Shown here in pieces: positions 7,859-16,443 of a stretch of 64,000 bases of DNA. A model generated the notes under the pieces. It was given only the letters and a program-made list of their open reading frames with translations, had not been told where the DNA came from and did not search any database. The stretch comes from Mesorhizobium sp. B2-4-3 (GTDB lineage Bacteria; Pseudomonadota; Alphaproteobacteria; Rhizobiales; Rhizobiaceae). Where the stretch lies: the NCBI RefSeq assembly GCF_006442815.1, contig NZ_VFVL01000032.1, forward strand, positions 1 through 64,000, in the 5' to 3' direction. Within the stretch, counting starts at the first letter, position 1. Each line of letters opens with the position of its first letter. The translations under genes and the position numbers were made by a program.

Positions 7859-8899
7859 ATGAGTGACGACACCACCGGGGGCATCCCCGCCATCGACATC
7901 GCGCCGCTGTTCGGTCCGCCGTCGCCTGCCCGCGACGAGGCAGACCGCCAGATCTTCACTGCTGCCTCCGGCATCGGCTTCATGACCGCGCGCGGCTTTC
8001 CGGGCGCGGAGCTTCTGACGCGCGAGCGGCGCGGCGAGCTGTTGAAGATCTTCGAGCTGCCGGATGCGGAAAAGCGAAAGCTGCTGCGCTGGAATTTCGA
8101 CCCGTCGAAATCGAACTACTATCGCGGCTGGTTCCCGCTGCAGCCGACCGCGGTGTCCTACAAGGAAGGCATCGACATGGGGCCGGACATCGCCCATGCC
8201 GATGCCGGGTTCGCCGCCGATGATCCTCTCCTGGAGCGCACGCCACTTCCCGCCGAGGCCGATGTTCCAGGATGGAAGGCGGCGGCAGCGCATTACTACC
8301 GCTCGATGGAGAAGGTCGGCGCGGCGCTGATGGCCTCGATCGCGCGCAGCCTCAGGCTCGAGGACGACATTTTCGACGGCCATTTCCAGGGCGGCATCTC
8401 GACACTCAGGCTGATCCGCTATCCGCTGCGCAGCGAGGACGGCGCGGTCGACCTGTCGAAGCCTGAATATTCGGTCATGCATAAGGGCGAGCGTCGGCTG
8501 GTCATCGGCCGCGAGCACGCCGATTCCGGCTTCGTCACGCTGCTGGCGCAGGACGGCGTCGAAGGCCTGCAGGCCAAGGACCATGCCGGCGAGTGGATCG
8601 ACGTGCCGCCCGCCGACGGCACTCTGGCGGTGAATTTCGGCCAGTTGCTGGAGCGCTGGACGGGCGGCGTGGTGCAGGCGACGCGCCACCGGGTGATCGC
8701 GCCGAAGACGGCGCGCTATTCCATCCCCTTCTTCTACGAGCCGCGCGTCGACGCCGAGATCGCACCGCTGCCGATCACAGGCGCCAGCGACTTCGCCCCA
8801 TTCCTCTATGGCGATTATCTGTGGGAGTCGGCGACCAACTTCGTCGAGATGGCCGGCGTCAAGACTTTGCGAAAGCCAAGGCGGCCCGCGGCCGCCTGA
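7859..8899 (+). CDS. Isopenicillin N synthase-like 2-oxoglutarate/Fe(II) oxygenase
   Basis: A 346-residue non-heme iron oxygenase of the isopenicillin N synthase / 2OG-Fe(II) family. The facial triad is visible as HAD in REHADSGFVTLL and the distal His in ATRHRVIAP; the 2-oxoglutarate-binding RxS follows as RYSIPFF. An N-terminal DIOX_N region covers about residues 10-130. The ATG at 7859 has AAGG about ten bases upstream and gives the usual length; an earlier in-frame ATG adds 24 residues without homology. The substrate is unknown. Confidence 0.9.
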   Translation: MSDDTTGGIPAIDIAPLFGPPSPARDEADRQIFTAASGIGFMTARGFPGAELLTRERRGELLKIFELPDAEKRKLLRWNFDPSKSNYYRGWFPLQPTAVSYKEGIDMGPDIAHADAGFAADDPLLERTPLPAEADVPGWKAAAAHYYRSMEKVGAALMASIARSLRLEDDIFDGHFQGGISTLRLIRYPLRSEDGAVDLSKPEYSVMHKGERRLVIGREHADSGFVTLLAQDGVEGLQAKDHAGEWIDVPPADGTLAVNFGQLLERWTGGVVQATRHRVIAPKTARYSIPFFYEPRVDAEIAPLPITGASDFAPFLYGDYLWESATNFVEMAGVKTLRKPRRPAAA

Positions 8900-8952
8900 A
8901 CGCGCCAATGCTTGCCGAGAGCGCGGGGGATGACGATGACGCCATCGCCGGT

Positions 8953-9669
8953 TCAGTTGGCACCGGTGAGCTCGACGGCGGTGCGCACGCGGGCGAGCAC
9001 CTCGCTCAGCATGTCGTGCATAGCCTTGCGCGCTCTGGCGGCGTCGCCGGCCTCGATCGCCTTCAGCACCTTGCCATGCGCGTCGAGGTCGCCCACTGGG
9101 TGGCCGAACAGCGCGTTGGTGGTCGGCACGCTGTATTGCAGAGCGGTATGAATCAGCGCCGAGAGCGGCAGGAAGAAGCGGTTGCCGGTGGCGGCAAGCA
9201 CCGCCTCGTGAAAGGCGGCGTCCGACAAGACCGGATCGCCCTGGCCGGACGATGCCGCGCGCATCGCTTCGAAGGCCTCGCGAATGGCAGCGATCTCGTG
9301 CGCGTTGTTGCGGCTCGCGGCAAGGGCCGCGGCCTCGCATTCGAAGCCCAACCGCACTTCCAGAAGCTCGATGATGAAGTGGCGCGGGGTGGCGCTGGCG
9401 CGCAACCAGCCCAGCACCGAAGGGTCCAAGAAATTCCAGTCCTTCAGCGGGCGGATGCGCGAGCCGCGCCGTGGGCGGGTGAGCAACAGGCCCTTGGCCG
9501 ACAGGATCTTCACCGCTTCGCGCGCGGCACTGCGGCTGGCGCCGAAGCGGGCGCATATCTCTTCCTCGCCAAGCAAAGTCGCGCCGGGCGGAAACAGCCC
9601 GCCGAGAATCTAGCGGCCGAGCCTATTGGTTATGTCATCCGTCACCGATGAGGTCTGGTTGCCTGCCAT
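8953..9669 (-). pseudogene. GntR/FadR-family regulator interrupted by an amber codon
   Basis: From an ATG at 9669 the frame reads through a typical FadR-type N-terminus (TNRLGR, then ILGGLFPPGATL) but meets TAG at 9610-9612, codon 20, exactly inside that helix. It then continues open to 8953 with the rest of the winged helix (EEICARFGASRSAAREAVK) and an FCD effector domain (AFHEAVLAATGN). A single base change from CAG would restore a full 238-residue protein. A TTG at 9576 could restart translation, but the product would lack the first helix of the DNA-binding domain. It is divergent from the dehydrogenase genes it presumably controlled. Confidence 0.75.
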
Positions 9670-9782
9670 TTGTCCCGGCCCGTTGGAGTCTGCCGCTGAG
9701 TGTTACACGTGCGGGATCGATACCGCACCGACTAATTACCAATGCGGCACAGCCCGCTTGTTAGTCCGATTTATCAGATGAA

Positions 9783-9938
9783 TCGGTTGAGTGGAGCCGG
9801 GCTTTGCTGCTAGCTGTGGGAGGAAGAATTCCGGCGCCCCTGCTCAGCAACACTTTGCCGCTGGCCAAGGCCCGCAAGGCTTTCAACCTGGCCAGCGACA
9901 AATCGCAATCGAAAAAGGTGCAAATTGCGCTCGACTGA
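9783..9938 (+). pseudogene. 3' remnant of a zinc alcohol dehydrogenase (idonate dehydrogenase-like)
   Basis: An open frame of about 50 codons ends at TGA 9936-9938. It contains GGRIPAPLLSNTLPLAKAR and then KAFNLASDKSQSKKVQIAL. This is the characteristic C-terminus of IdnD-type medium-chain dehydrogenases (SGRIDxxPLLxxxLPLxEARxAF ... SMKVQ). No start codon, zinc motifs or nucleotide fold remain upstream, so only the tail of the gene survives. It overlaps the TTG start of the downstream short-chain dehydrogenase by 14 bases, consistent with a former idnD-idnO-like operon whose 5' part was deleted. Confidence 0.7.
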
Positions 9939-10707
9939 TTATCTCGGCCGTCTCTTCGGCCTCGAAGGCAGGCATGCCTTCATCACCGGCGCCAGCCGCG
10001 GGCTGGGCCTCGCCTTCGCCGAGGCGTTGGCCGGCGCGGGCGCACGCGTCACCATAGGCGGCCGCAAGGCCGACGAGTTGAAGGCCGCCGGCGACCGTTT
10101 GCGCGCCGAGGGCTACGTGGTGGCTGAGGCGGTGATCGACGTGACCGACACGCAGTCGGTCGACGCGACAATCGCGGCTTCGGAGGCCGGCACCGGCCCG
10201 ATCGACATCCTGGTCAACAATGCCGGCATCCAGCGCCGGGCGCCGCTCGAGACCTTTTCCGATGCCGACTGGGACGCGCTGATGGCGACCAACCTCGACG
10301 GCGTCTTCAAGGTGAGCCGGGCGACGGTCAAAGGGATGATTGCGCGCCGCAAGGGCGTGATCATCAACGTGTCGTCGGTGCAGAGCGCGCTCGCCCGCCC
10401 CTCGATCGCGCCTTACGCGGCAAGCAAGGGGGCGATCACCATGCTGACCAAGTCGATGGCTGGCGAATGGGGCCAGCACGGCGTGCGCGTCAACGCCATC
10501 GCGCCGGGCTATTTCAAGACCGAGCTGAACGCAGCTTTGGTCGCCGACGAGAAATTCTCCAGCTGGCTCACCGGGCGCACGCCGATGCGGCGCTGGGGCG
10601 ATGTAGAGGAACTGGCGGGCGCGGCGGTGTTCCTGGCGTCGGACGCAGCAAGCTTCGTGACGGGACAGACGCTGCTGGTGGATGGCGGGATCACGAGCGT
10701 GTTGTAG
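9925..10707 (+). CDS. Short-chain dehydrogenase, gluconate 5-dehydrogenase-like
   Basis: A 260-residue classical SDR. TGASRGLG cofactor loop at about residue 22, NNAG at about 95, and the catalytic Ser-Tyr-Lys as NVSSVQSA ... YAASK around 149-166. The C-terminal TGQTLLVDGG is typical. It resembles the IdnO/Gno group that interconverts 5-ketogluconate and gluconate. The start is TTG 9925 with AAGGTG five bases upstream, overlapping the remnant dehydrogenase. With the regulator and partner enzyme broken, its present role is uncertain. Confidence 0.88.
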   Translation: MRSTDYLGRLFGLEGRHAFITGASRGLGLAFAEALAGAGARVTIGGRKADELKAAGDRLRAEGYVVAEAVIDVTDTQSVDATIAASEAGTGPIDILVNNAGIQRRAPLETFSDADWDALMATNLDGVFKVSRATVKGMIARRKGVIINVSSVQSALARPSIAPYAASKGAITMLTKSMAGEWGQHGVRVNAIAPGYFKTELNAALVADEKFSSWLTGRTPMRRWGDVEELAGAAVFLASDAASFVTGQTLLVDGGITSVL

Positions 10708-10829
10708 AGGCCGCCCTAACCCCGACACCCACGTCACATCCACGGGCATGCCGTACTCCAGCACAAGATCAAGGCGGTCAACTTGGCGAGGCCCGGAGGG
10801 AGTGCCGGGCGGCGGCACTGGTCAAAGGG

Positions 10830-11588
10830 TCAGGCGCCCGATATCCAGCGGATGATGTTGGCCATCAGCCGGCCGTAGAGCGGCCATGCCAGGAAATCCT
10901 GCGACAGCCAGTGCGGCCCGATGTCTGTCGTCCAGGCGGCGGTCCGGCCCTTGCCAAGCTCACGCACCGAAAGCAACGGCCAGTCCGCGCCGCGATAGTG
11001 GCAGGAGGCGAGTAGCCGGGAAGTGCCGTCGCGGCGGAAATCGGTCTTGTTCATGCCGAGGACCGGAGGCAGCGGCCCCTCGATGCCGGCAAGGATCGGA
11101 TGCGACGCCTGAAGGATGGAGGGCTGCAGCCCCTGCGGCACTTCCAGCCCGTCGCTGAACGGCAGGCAGCGTACCGGCAGCACATCCTCCACCGGCGTGT
11201 CGTGGAAGCGCGCGGTGCCGAACATGCCCTGGAAGCCCATATAGCCGCCGGCCAGCATCAGGCCGCCGCCGCCCTCGACATAGGCTTTCAGCACATCGAG
11301 GCGGTTGACGCCGACGCGGCCGGCGCGGGCTTCGGGCGTCACCAGCAGGCTCAGCGCGCCGACATCGGAGATCACCACCGCGCCATAGGGAGCAAGCGCT
11401 GCGAGATCGTAAGGGAACTCGGCCGGGCAGCGTTCGCCGCCGATCTGGGTGACCGAGATGCCTTCGGCGGCCAGAGCGGCGTTGAAGGCGGCGGCGCCGT
11501 TGATATAGGCAGCGCTGGTCAGCACCTCGGTGCCGGATGCCACCGATGTCGTGGCCGAAAAGGTTTCGCCCGCAAGCAGGATCTTCAT
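10830..11588 (-). CDS. Class I glutamine amidotransferase-like protein (PF07090 type)
   Basis: A 252-residue protein starting MKILLAGETF, with an amidotransferase-like flavodoxin fold and the loop GGGGLMLAGGYMGFQG around residues 110-126. No nucleophile-elbow cysteine of a true glutaminase is evident, as is usual in this group. Conserved segments near the end (WTTDIGPHW) resemble PF07090 proteins, which often lie beside sugar ABC transporters in rhizobia. It is the last gene of the transporter operon, 67 bases after the binding-protein gene. The biochemical role is unknown. Confidence 0.75.
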   Translation of the reverse strand: MKILLAGETFSATTSVASGTEVLTSAAYINGAAAFNAALAAEGISVTQIGGERCPAEFPYDLAALAPYGAVVISDVGALSLLVTPEARAGRVGVNRLDVLKAYVEGGGGLMLAGGYMGFQGMFGTARFHDTPVEDVLPVRCLPFSDGLEVPQGLQPSILQASHPILAGIEGPLPPVLGMNKTDFRRDGTSRLLASCHYRGADWPLLSVRELGKGRTAAWTTDIGPHWLSQDFLAWPLYGRLMANIIRWISGA

Positions 11589-11655
11589 GGCCTAACCGTC
11601 CGGTCGCTCGGGAAAGAAGCGGCGGGCGCGCTGACGCCCGCCGGGTTCGAAAGAA

Positions 11656-12657
11656 TCAGAACTTGAACTCGGCCAGGTTCTCCGGCGTCACGATCTTGGC
11701 CGGGCCGAGCACCAGCTCGCCGCCGGCGCCGATCGTGTATTCGCCCAGGCGGCCGGCCTTGAATTTTTCGCCTTCCTTGCCGGTGATCTTGCACTGCGCC
11801 AGGGCCTGTGCGGCCTGATAGGTCAAGTAGCCGAGATCGGAGACGTTCCACCAGATGTCCTGGGCGGAGCCGTCCTTGATGTATTTCGAGATCAACGTCG
11901 CCGGCGCCAGGCCCGTCAGCTTCACCTTGCCCATCAGGCCGGCTTCCTCGAGGGCGCGCGCGGCAGCAGGCAGGCCGATGCCGGCCGGCACGATGATCGC
12001 CTTCAGATCGGGGAATGCCTGGACCAGCGCCAGCGCCTGCTGCTGGTTGACCTGCTCGCTCTCTTCGCCATAGGCGACCTGCACCAGCTTCATCTTGGCG
12101 AATTTCGGCTCGGCCGCCATCTTCTTCTTCATGAAGTCGATCCAGGCGTTCTGGTTGGTGGCCGTCGGCGTCGACGACAGGATGGCGAAGTCGCCCTCGC
12201 CGCCCATCAGATTGTAGGCGCTTTCCAGCATCATCTCGGCAAGGCTGTCGCCCTTGGCCTGGTTGGCGAAGACCGCGCGGGCCTCGCCGGCGACGTCGGA
12301 GTCGTAGGACACGACCTTCACGCCCTGCTGCGCGGCGCGCTTCAGCGCCGGCGCGACGGCGTTGGCATCGTTGGCCGAGATGGCGATGACGCCGACCTTC
12401 TGCGTGACCAGGCTGTTGATGAAATCGATCTGCGCCTCGGCAGTCGCCTGCGAGGGCGCGACCTGGATCGCCTTGCCGCCGATCTCCTTGGCGGCCTCTT
12501 CCGCGCCCTGCTGGGCGACCTTGAAATAGGGATCGGTGTCGAGCTTGGGCAGGAAGCCGACGGTCACCGGCTCCTTGGCGCATTCGTCGGCGAAGGCCAG
12601 CGAAGCAGGCGCAAGCAGGACCGAGGTTGCAAGCAGGGCTAGTCGAAACGCTTTCAT
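11656..12657 (-). CDS. Sugar ABC transporter periplasmic binding protein (CUT2)
   Basis: A 333-residue protein with a Sec signal peptide (about residues 1-23, ending SLAFA) and a type I periplasmic binding fold. VGFLPKLDTDPYFKVAQQG near the mature N-terminus and AISANDANAVAPALK near residue 97 are typical of ribose/rhamnose/AI-2-type binding proteins. A strong GGAGGAG ribosome site precedes the ATG. It lies 49 bases after the permease gene, so it is part of the same operon. The ligand cannot be assigned. Confidence 0.92.
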   Translation of the reverse strand: MKAFRLALLATSVLLAPASLAFADECAKEPVTVGFLPKLDTDPYFKVAQQGAEEAAKEIGGKAIQVAPSQATAEAQIDFINSLVTQKVGVIAISANDANAVAPALKRAAQQGVKVVSYDSDVAGEARAVFANQAKGDSLAEMMLESAYNLMGGEGDFAILSSTPTATNQNAWIDFMKKKMAAEPKFAKMKLVQVAYGEESEQVNQQQALALVQAFPDLKAIIVPAGIGLPAAARALEEAGLMGKVKLTGLAPATLISKYIKDGSAQDIWWNVSDLGYLTYQAAQALAQCKITGKEGEKFKAGRLGEYTIGAGGELVLGPAKIVTPENLAEFKF

Positions 12658-12706
12658 TGTACACTCCTCCGTTAAGAATTCGGGCTTGCAGGAAAGGGGC
12701 CCGAGA

Positions 12707-13696
12707 TCACCCCTTGGTTTCGCGCAAGGCGCGCGATCTTGAGAGGCGCTCCTCCAGGGAGCGCCAGTAGTTGCCGATGAGCAGCGAGCCGATCAGAAGC
12801 AGGCCGATGATCATCCCTTGAGCGTCGCCGCCGATCTGGTTGAGGGCGAGCACGTTGCGGATGATGGCTATCAGCACCAGCGCCAGCATCACCCCGGTCA
12901 GGCGGCCCTTGCCGCCGAAGACGCTGACGCCGCCGAGCAGCACGATGGTGATGACGTCGAGCTCCATGCCGAGCGCGTTGTTGGCGCGCGCGTTGGAAAG
13001 GCGCGCGGTGTAGACGATGCCGGCGATCGCCGCGACGACGCCCGACACGACGAAGAGCGAAAGCACCATGCGGTGCGTGCCGATGCCGGAGTAGCGGGCG
13101 ACTTCCGGACTGCCGCCGAGCGCGTAGAGCCGCTTGCCGGTCGCTGTCTTCTGCAGCACGACCGCGAAGGCCGGCGCCAGCGCCAGGAAGGGCACGATGG
13201 TCCAGGGGATCTGCGTGCCCGGCAGGTTGTCGATGCCGAAATCGACGATCTCAGGTGGCAGGATGTTGACCGAGCCGGTGCCGAGCAGGATGTAGCCGAT
13301 GCCCCTATAGAGCGCCATGGTGCCCAGAGTCACCACCAGCGACTGCAGGCCGAGCGCGGAAACCAGAAAGCCGTTGAAGGCGCCAAGCAGCGCGCCAAAG
13401 AGCAGCGTCAGCGGGATCGCGGCGAATGTCGGCATGCCGGCCTGGACCATTAGGCCGAAGATCACCGAGGCCAGCGCCAGCACCGAGGCGATCGAGAGGT
13501 CGATCTCGCGGGCGATGATCAGCAGCGTCATCGGCAGGATCAGCAGCGCCTTTTCCGAAGCGCTGGCGGCAAGCTGCGAGAGGTTGAAGCCGGAGACGAA
13601 GTTCGGCACGAAAACCGCGGCGTAGAGGAAGACGGCCAGGCAGGCGGCTGCCAGCAGCAGGTCCCAGAAGTCGATCGAGCGGAGGAGCTTGGTCAT
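12707..13696 (-). CDS. Sugar ABC transporter permease (CUT2)
   Basis: A 329-residue permease of the RbsC/RhaPQ type with eight to ten hydrophobic segments and the family signature ALGLQSLVVTLGTMALYRG near residue 115 and LLGGVSVFGGKGRLTG near 250. The ATG at 13696 overlaps the TGA of the fused ATPase-permease gene by four bases (ATGA), so translation is coupled. It supplies the second transmembrane domain of the importer. The same frame stays open much further upstream, but that stretch is the shadow of the neighbouring gene. Confidence 0.93.
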   Translation of the reverse strand: MTKLLRSIDFWDLLLAAACLAVFLYAAVFVPNFVSGFNLSQLAASASEKALLILPMTLLIIAREIDLSIASVLALASVIFGLMVQAGMPTFAAIPLTLLFGALLGAFNGFLVSALGLQSLVVTLGTMALYRGIGYILLGTGSVNILPPEIVDFGIDNLPGTQIPWTIVPFLALAPAFAVVLQKTATGKRLYALGGSPEVARYSGIGTHRMVLSLFVVSGVVAAIAGIVYTARLSNARANNALGMELDVITIVLLGGVSVFGGKGRLTGVMLALVLIAIIRNVLALNQIGGDAQGMIIGLLLIGSLLIGNYWRSLEERLSRSRALRETKG

Positions 13697-16254
13697 CTCA
13701 TCCTCGCCTGTCTTGCCTGCTCGGCGCGGCGCATGATGAAGGTGTCGATGCCGATGGCGACGAGGATCACCAGGCCGTAGACGCCCTGCAGCCACAGCGG
13801 ATCGACCCGCACCAGCGTCAGCCCGTTCTTGATGACCAAGAGCGTCAGCGACCCGAGCACGATGCCGAGCAGCGTACCGGAGCCGCCGCGGATGGCGACG
13901 CCGCCGACCACGGCGGACGCAATGACCGTCAGCTCGAAACCGAGCGCGACGCGGGCGTCGATGGTGGCGTAGCGCGAGGCCCACAGCGCGCCGCACAAGC
14001 CGCCGAGCAGTCCCGCCAGTCCGAAGGCCATCAGGATGCGCCGGTCGACGGGAATGCCGATGAGCCGCGCGCCGTCGGGATTGGAGCCGGTGGCGAACAG
14101 CTCGCGGCCGATCGCCGTGCGGTAGAGCAGCACATAGCCGGCGCTGAGGATGAGGATCGCGATGGCGACGATCAGCGGCACGCCGGCAAGTTTCAGCCCG
14201 GTCATGTCGAGCCATCTCTGCGTCACCTCGTCGGCGCTGACCTGGTTGCCGGCGGCCCAGATCGAGTTGAAGCCGCGGAAGATCGACATCGAGGCAAGGG
14301 TGACGACGATCGCCGGGATTTTTCCCCGGGTGACGACGAGGCCGTTGATGAGCCCGCAGACGGTGCCGACGGCGCAGGCGGTCGCCAGGCCAATGGCGAT
14401 ATCGAGGCCGGGATAGGCCTGCACCATGCTGGCCGCCATATAGGCCGACAAGCCGATCACCGAAGCGATGGAGAGATCGATATTGCGGGTGATCAGCATC
14501 AGCATCTGGGCAAGGGCCGCTACCACCAGCAGCGCCGCGTCCATCGAGACCGCCGTCAGATTGGCGGCGCTGACCATGCGCGGATTGATGATGGTGACCG
14601 GAATGGCGACCGCCAGCATGGCGGCAAGCAGGCCGAATTCGCGGCGCTTGAGGAGATTTGCCGGACCCTTGCTTGCTTCTTCCAGAGCGGCTTGCGCGGC
14701 CTCGGTCACCGCACCGGGTTTCTCGAAGGCGCGGGTCGCGGCCTCGAGCACCTTTTCCTGCGTGGCTTCGCCGCTCGCGAACTCGGCCGTGCGATGGCCC
14801 TCGCGCAGCACGACGATGCGGTCGCACATGCCGATGAGCTCTGGCATTTCGGACGAGATCAGCAGGATCGCCATGCCCTGGGCGGCAAGGTCGGCGATCA
14901 TGGCATGCACCTCGGCCTTCGTGCCGACGTCGATGCCTTGCGTCGGCTCGTCGAGGATCAAGACCCGCGGCTCGGTGCGCAGCCATTTGGCCAGCACCAC
15001 CTTCTGCTGGTTGCCGCCGGAAAGCTCCTTCACCGGTTGACCGTAGCCGGCGAAGCGCAGCTTCATGCGCTTCAGCCAGTCGGCGACGAGGCCGATGGCG
15101 CGGTCGGTGCCGTAGAGGCCGAAGCGAGATGCCTTGTCGAGCACCGGCAGCACGGCGTTGTCGAGAACGCCGAAATCCATCACCAGGCTCTGGCCCATGC
15201 GGTCTTCCGAGACATAGGCGATGCGCGCGTCCATGGCGTCGCGCGCGGACGTGAAGCGCACCGGCTTGCCGTCGATGACGATCTCGCCGCCGTCAGGCTG
15301 GTCGATGCCGAACAGCACGCGCGCGATCTCGGTGCGGCCGCTGCCGACTAGGCCGCCTAAGCCCACCACTTCGCCGGCATGGAGCTTAAGGTCGATATCG
15401 GCGAAGGCGCCGGCACGCGACAGTCCGCTTGCCTCCAGCACCAGCGCACCGGGTTTTTCGCGGCGGTCCGGATAGAGATCGCTGACCTCGCGGCCGACCA
15501 TCATGGAGATCGCAGCAGTGCGGCCGAGCTCGGCCTTCGGCTTGACGCCGACCAGGCGGCCGTCGCGCAGCACGGCGATGCGGTCGGCGATGCGGAAGAT
15601 CTCGTCCATGCGATGACCCACGAACATCATCGCCACGCCATGCGACTTGAGATCGGCGACGACGGCGAAAAGCCGCTCGACCTCGCGCTGCGAGAGCGCG
15701 GCGGTCGGCTCGTCCATGATCAGCACGCGCGCATCGAGCGAAAGCGCGCGGGCGATCTCGACCAGTTGCTGCTCGGAGGTGCGCAGGGCGCCGAGCCGGG
15801 TGTCGGCCGGCACGGCAAGGCCGACGGTCCCCAGCACCTTCTTGGCGCCGGCAAGCATGGCGGCGTTGTCGATGCCGCCGAAGCCGCGCGGCATATGTCC
15901 GAGATAGATGTTCTCGGCCACCGACAGGTCGGGAAAGAGGCCCGGATGCTGGTGCATGACCGCGATGCCGGCGGCCTGAGCATCGTGCGGGGAACGGAAA
16001 GCGGCGGGCTTGCCATCGACCTCGACATGGCCGTCCGTCGGCGCATGCACGCCGGCAAGCAGCTTGACGCAGGTGCTCTTGCCGGCGCCGTTCTCGCCAA
16101 GCAGCGCGAGCACCTCGCCTGAACGCAATTCGAAGGAAACGTCATTCAGCGCGACGGTGCCGCCAAAGGCCTTGGTGGCGCCGACCAGCGCCACAGGAGC
16201 AATTGCCCCTGCCACCGTCGCTACGGCTTCGCCAAGCGCGCCTTGCTGCAGCAC
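13693..16254 (-). CDS. Sugar ABC importer: CUT2 ATPase fused to permease
   Basis: An 853-residue fusion. Residues about 20-515 form a duplicated CUT2 ATPase: first Walker A GENGAGKST at 53-61 and Walker B VLIMDEPTAAL, then a second half with the degenerate Walker A GLVGSGRTE, signature ELSGGNQQK and Walker B VLILDEPTQGID. From about residue 535 a complete RbsC-type permease follows (LMLITRNIDLSIASVIG, AIRGGSGTLLG). These are separate proteins in classical ribose or rhamnose systems. The start is GTG 16254 with GGAGG upstream. With the free permease this gives two ATPase and two membrane domains from only two chains. Confidence 0.92.
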   Translation of the reverse strand: MLQQGALGEAVATVAGAIAPVALVGATKAFGGTVALNDVSFELRSGEVLALLGENGAGKSTCVKLLAGVHAPTDGHVEVDGKPAAFRSPHDAQAAGIAVMHQHPGLFPDLSVAENIYLGHMPRGFGGIDNAAMLAGAKKVLGTVGLAVPADTRLGALRTSEQQLVEIARALSLDARVLIMDEPTAALSQREVERLFAVVADLKSHGVAMMFVGHRMDEIFRIADRIAVLRDGRLVGVKPKAELGRTAAISMMVGREVSDLYPDRREKPGALVLEASGLSRAGAFADIDLKLHAGEVVGLGGLVGSGRTEIARVLFGIDQPDGGEIVIDGKPVRFTSARDAMDARIAYVSEDRMGQSLVMDFGVLDNAVLPVLDKASRFGLYGTDRAIGLVADWLKRMKLRFAGYGQPVKELSGGNQQKVVLAKWLRTEPRVLILDEPTQGIDVGTKAEVHAMIADLAAQGMAILLISSEMPELIGMCDRIVVLREGHRTAEFASGEATQEKVLEAATRAFEKPGAVTEAAQAALEEASKGPANLLKRREFGLLAAMLAVAIPVTIINPRMVSAANLTAVSMDAALLVVAALAQMLMLITRNIDLSIASVIGLSAYMAASMVQAYPGLDIAIGLATACAVGTVCGLINGLVVTRGKIPAIVVTLASMSIFRGFNSIWAAGNQVSADEVTQRWLDMTGLKLAGVPLIVAIAILILSAGYVLLYRTAIGRELFATGSNPDGARLIGIPVDRRILMAFGLAGLLGGLCGALWASRYATIDARVALGFELTVIASAVVGGVAIRGGSGTLLGIVLGSLTLLVIKNGLTLVRVDPLWLQGVYGLVILVAIGIDTFIMRRAEQARQARMR

Positions 16255-16270
16255 GTTTCCTCCCTGGGTC

Positions 16271-16305
16271 GTAGTTATTTTTTCAATTTGCTATATTAAA
16301 TATGC
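16271..16305. promoter_or_regulatory. AT-rich intergenic promoter/operator region of the sugar operon
   Basis: An unusually AT-rich stretch between the divergent transporter operon and the ROK regulator, with ATTTG-N7-AAAT symmetry (TTTGCTATATTAAA). ROK repressors commonly bind AT-rich palindromes in such gaps. Position and composition support this; no exact site is proven. Confidence 0.4.
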
Positions 16306-16443
16306 GGAACCCGCAACCGAAAATTGACTTCCTGATGTGCAACGCGCAGTGTCGCGTCGCGCTCAGCCGTGATCCGGCGGCTTCACGGCCGCGATTGCAA
16401 ATAGAGCCGGCCGCATCGGCGGCAAGACCTGGGAGATGGCGTT

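Noticed and set aside
10708..10829. Minus-strand frame with DRLDLVLEYGMPVDVTWV in the gap after the SDR
   Set aside because: Looks protein-like but has no start signal, is short, and I cannot match it to a family; it may be a fragment or chance.
12707..14986. Permease gene apparently extending far upstream as one 759-codon frame
   Set aside because: The extra N-terminal part overlaps the fused ATPase-permease gene in another frame and has no homology; ATG 13696 with a 4-base overlap is the natural start.
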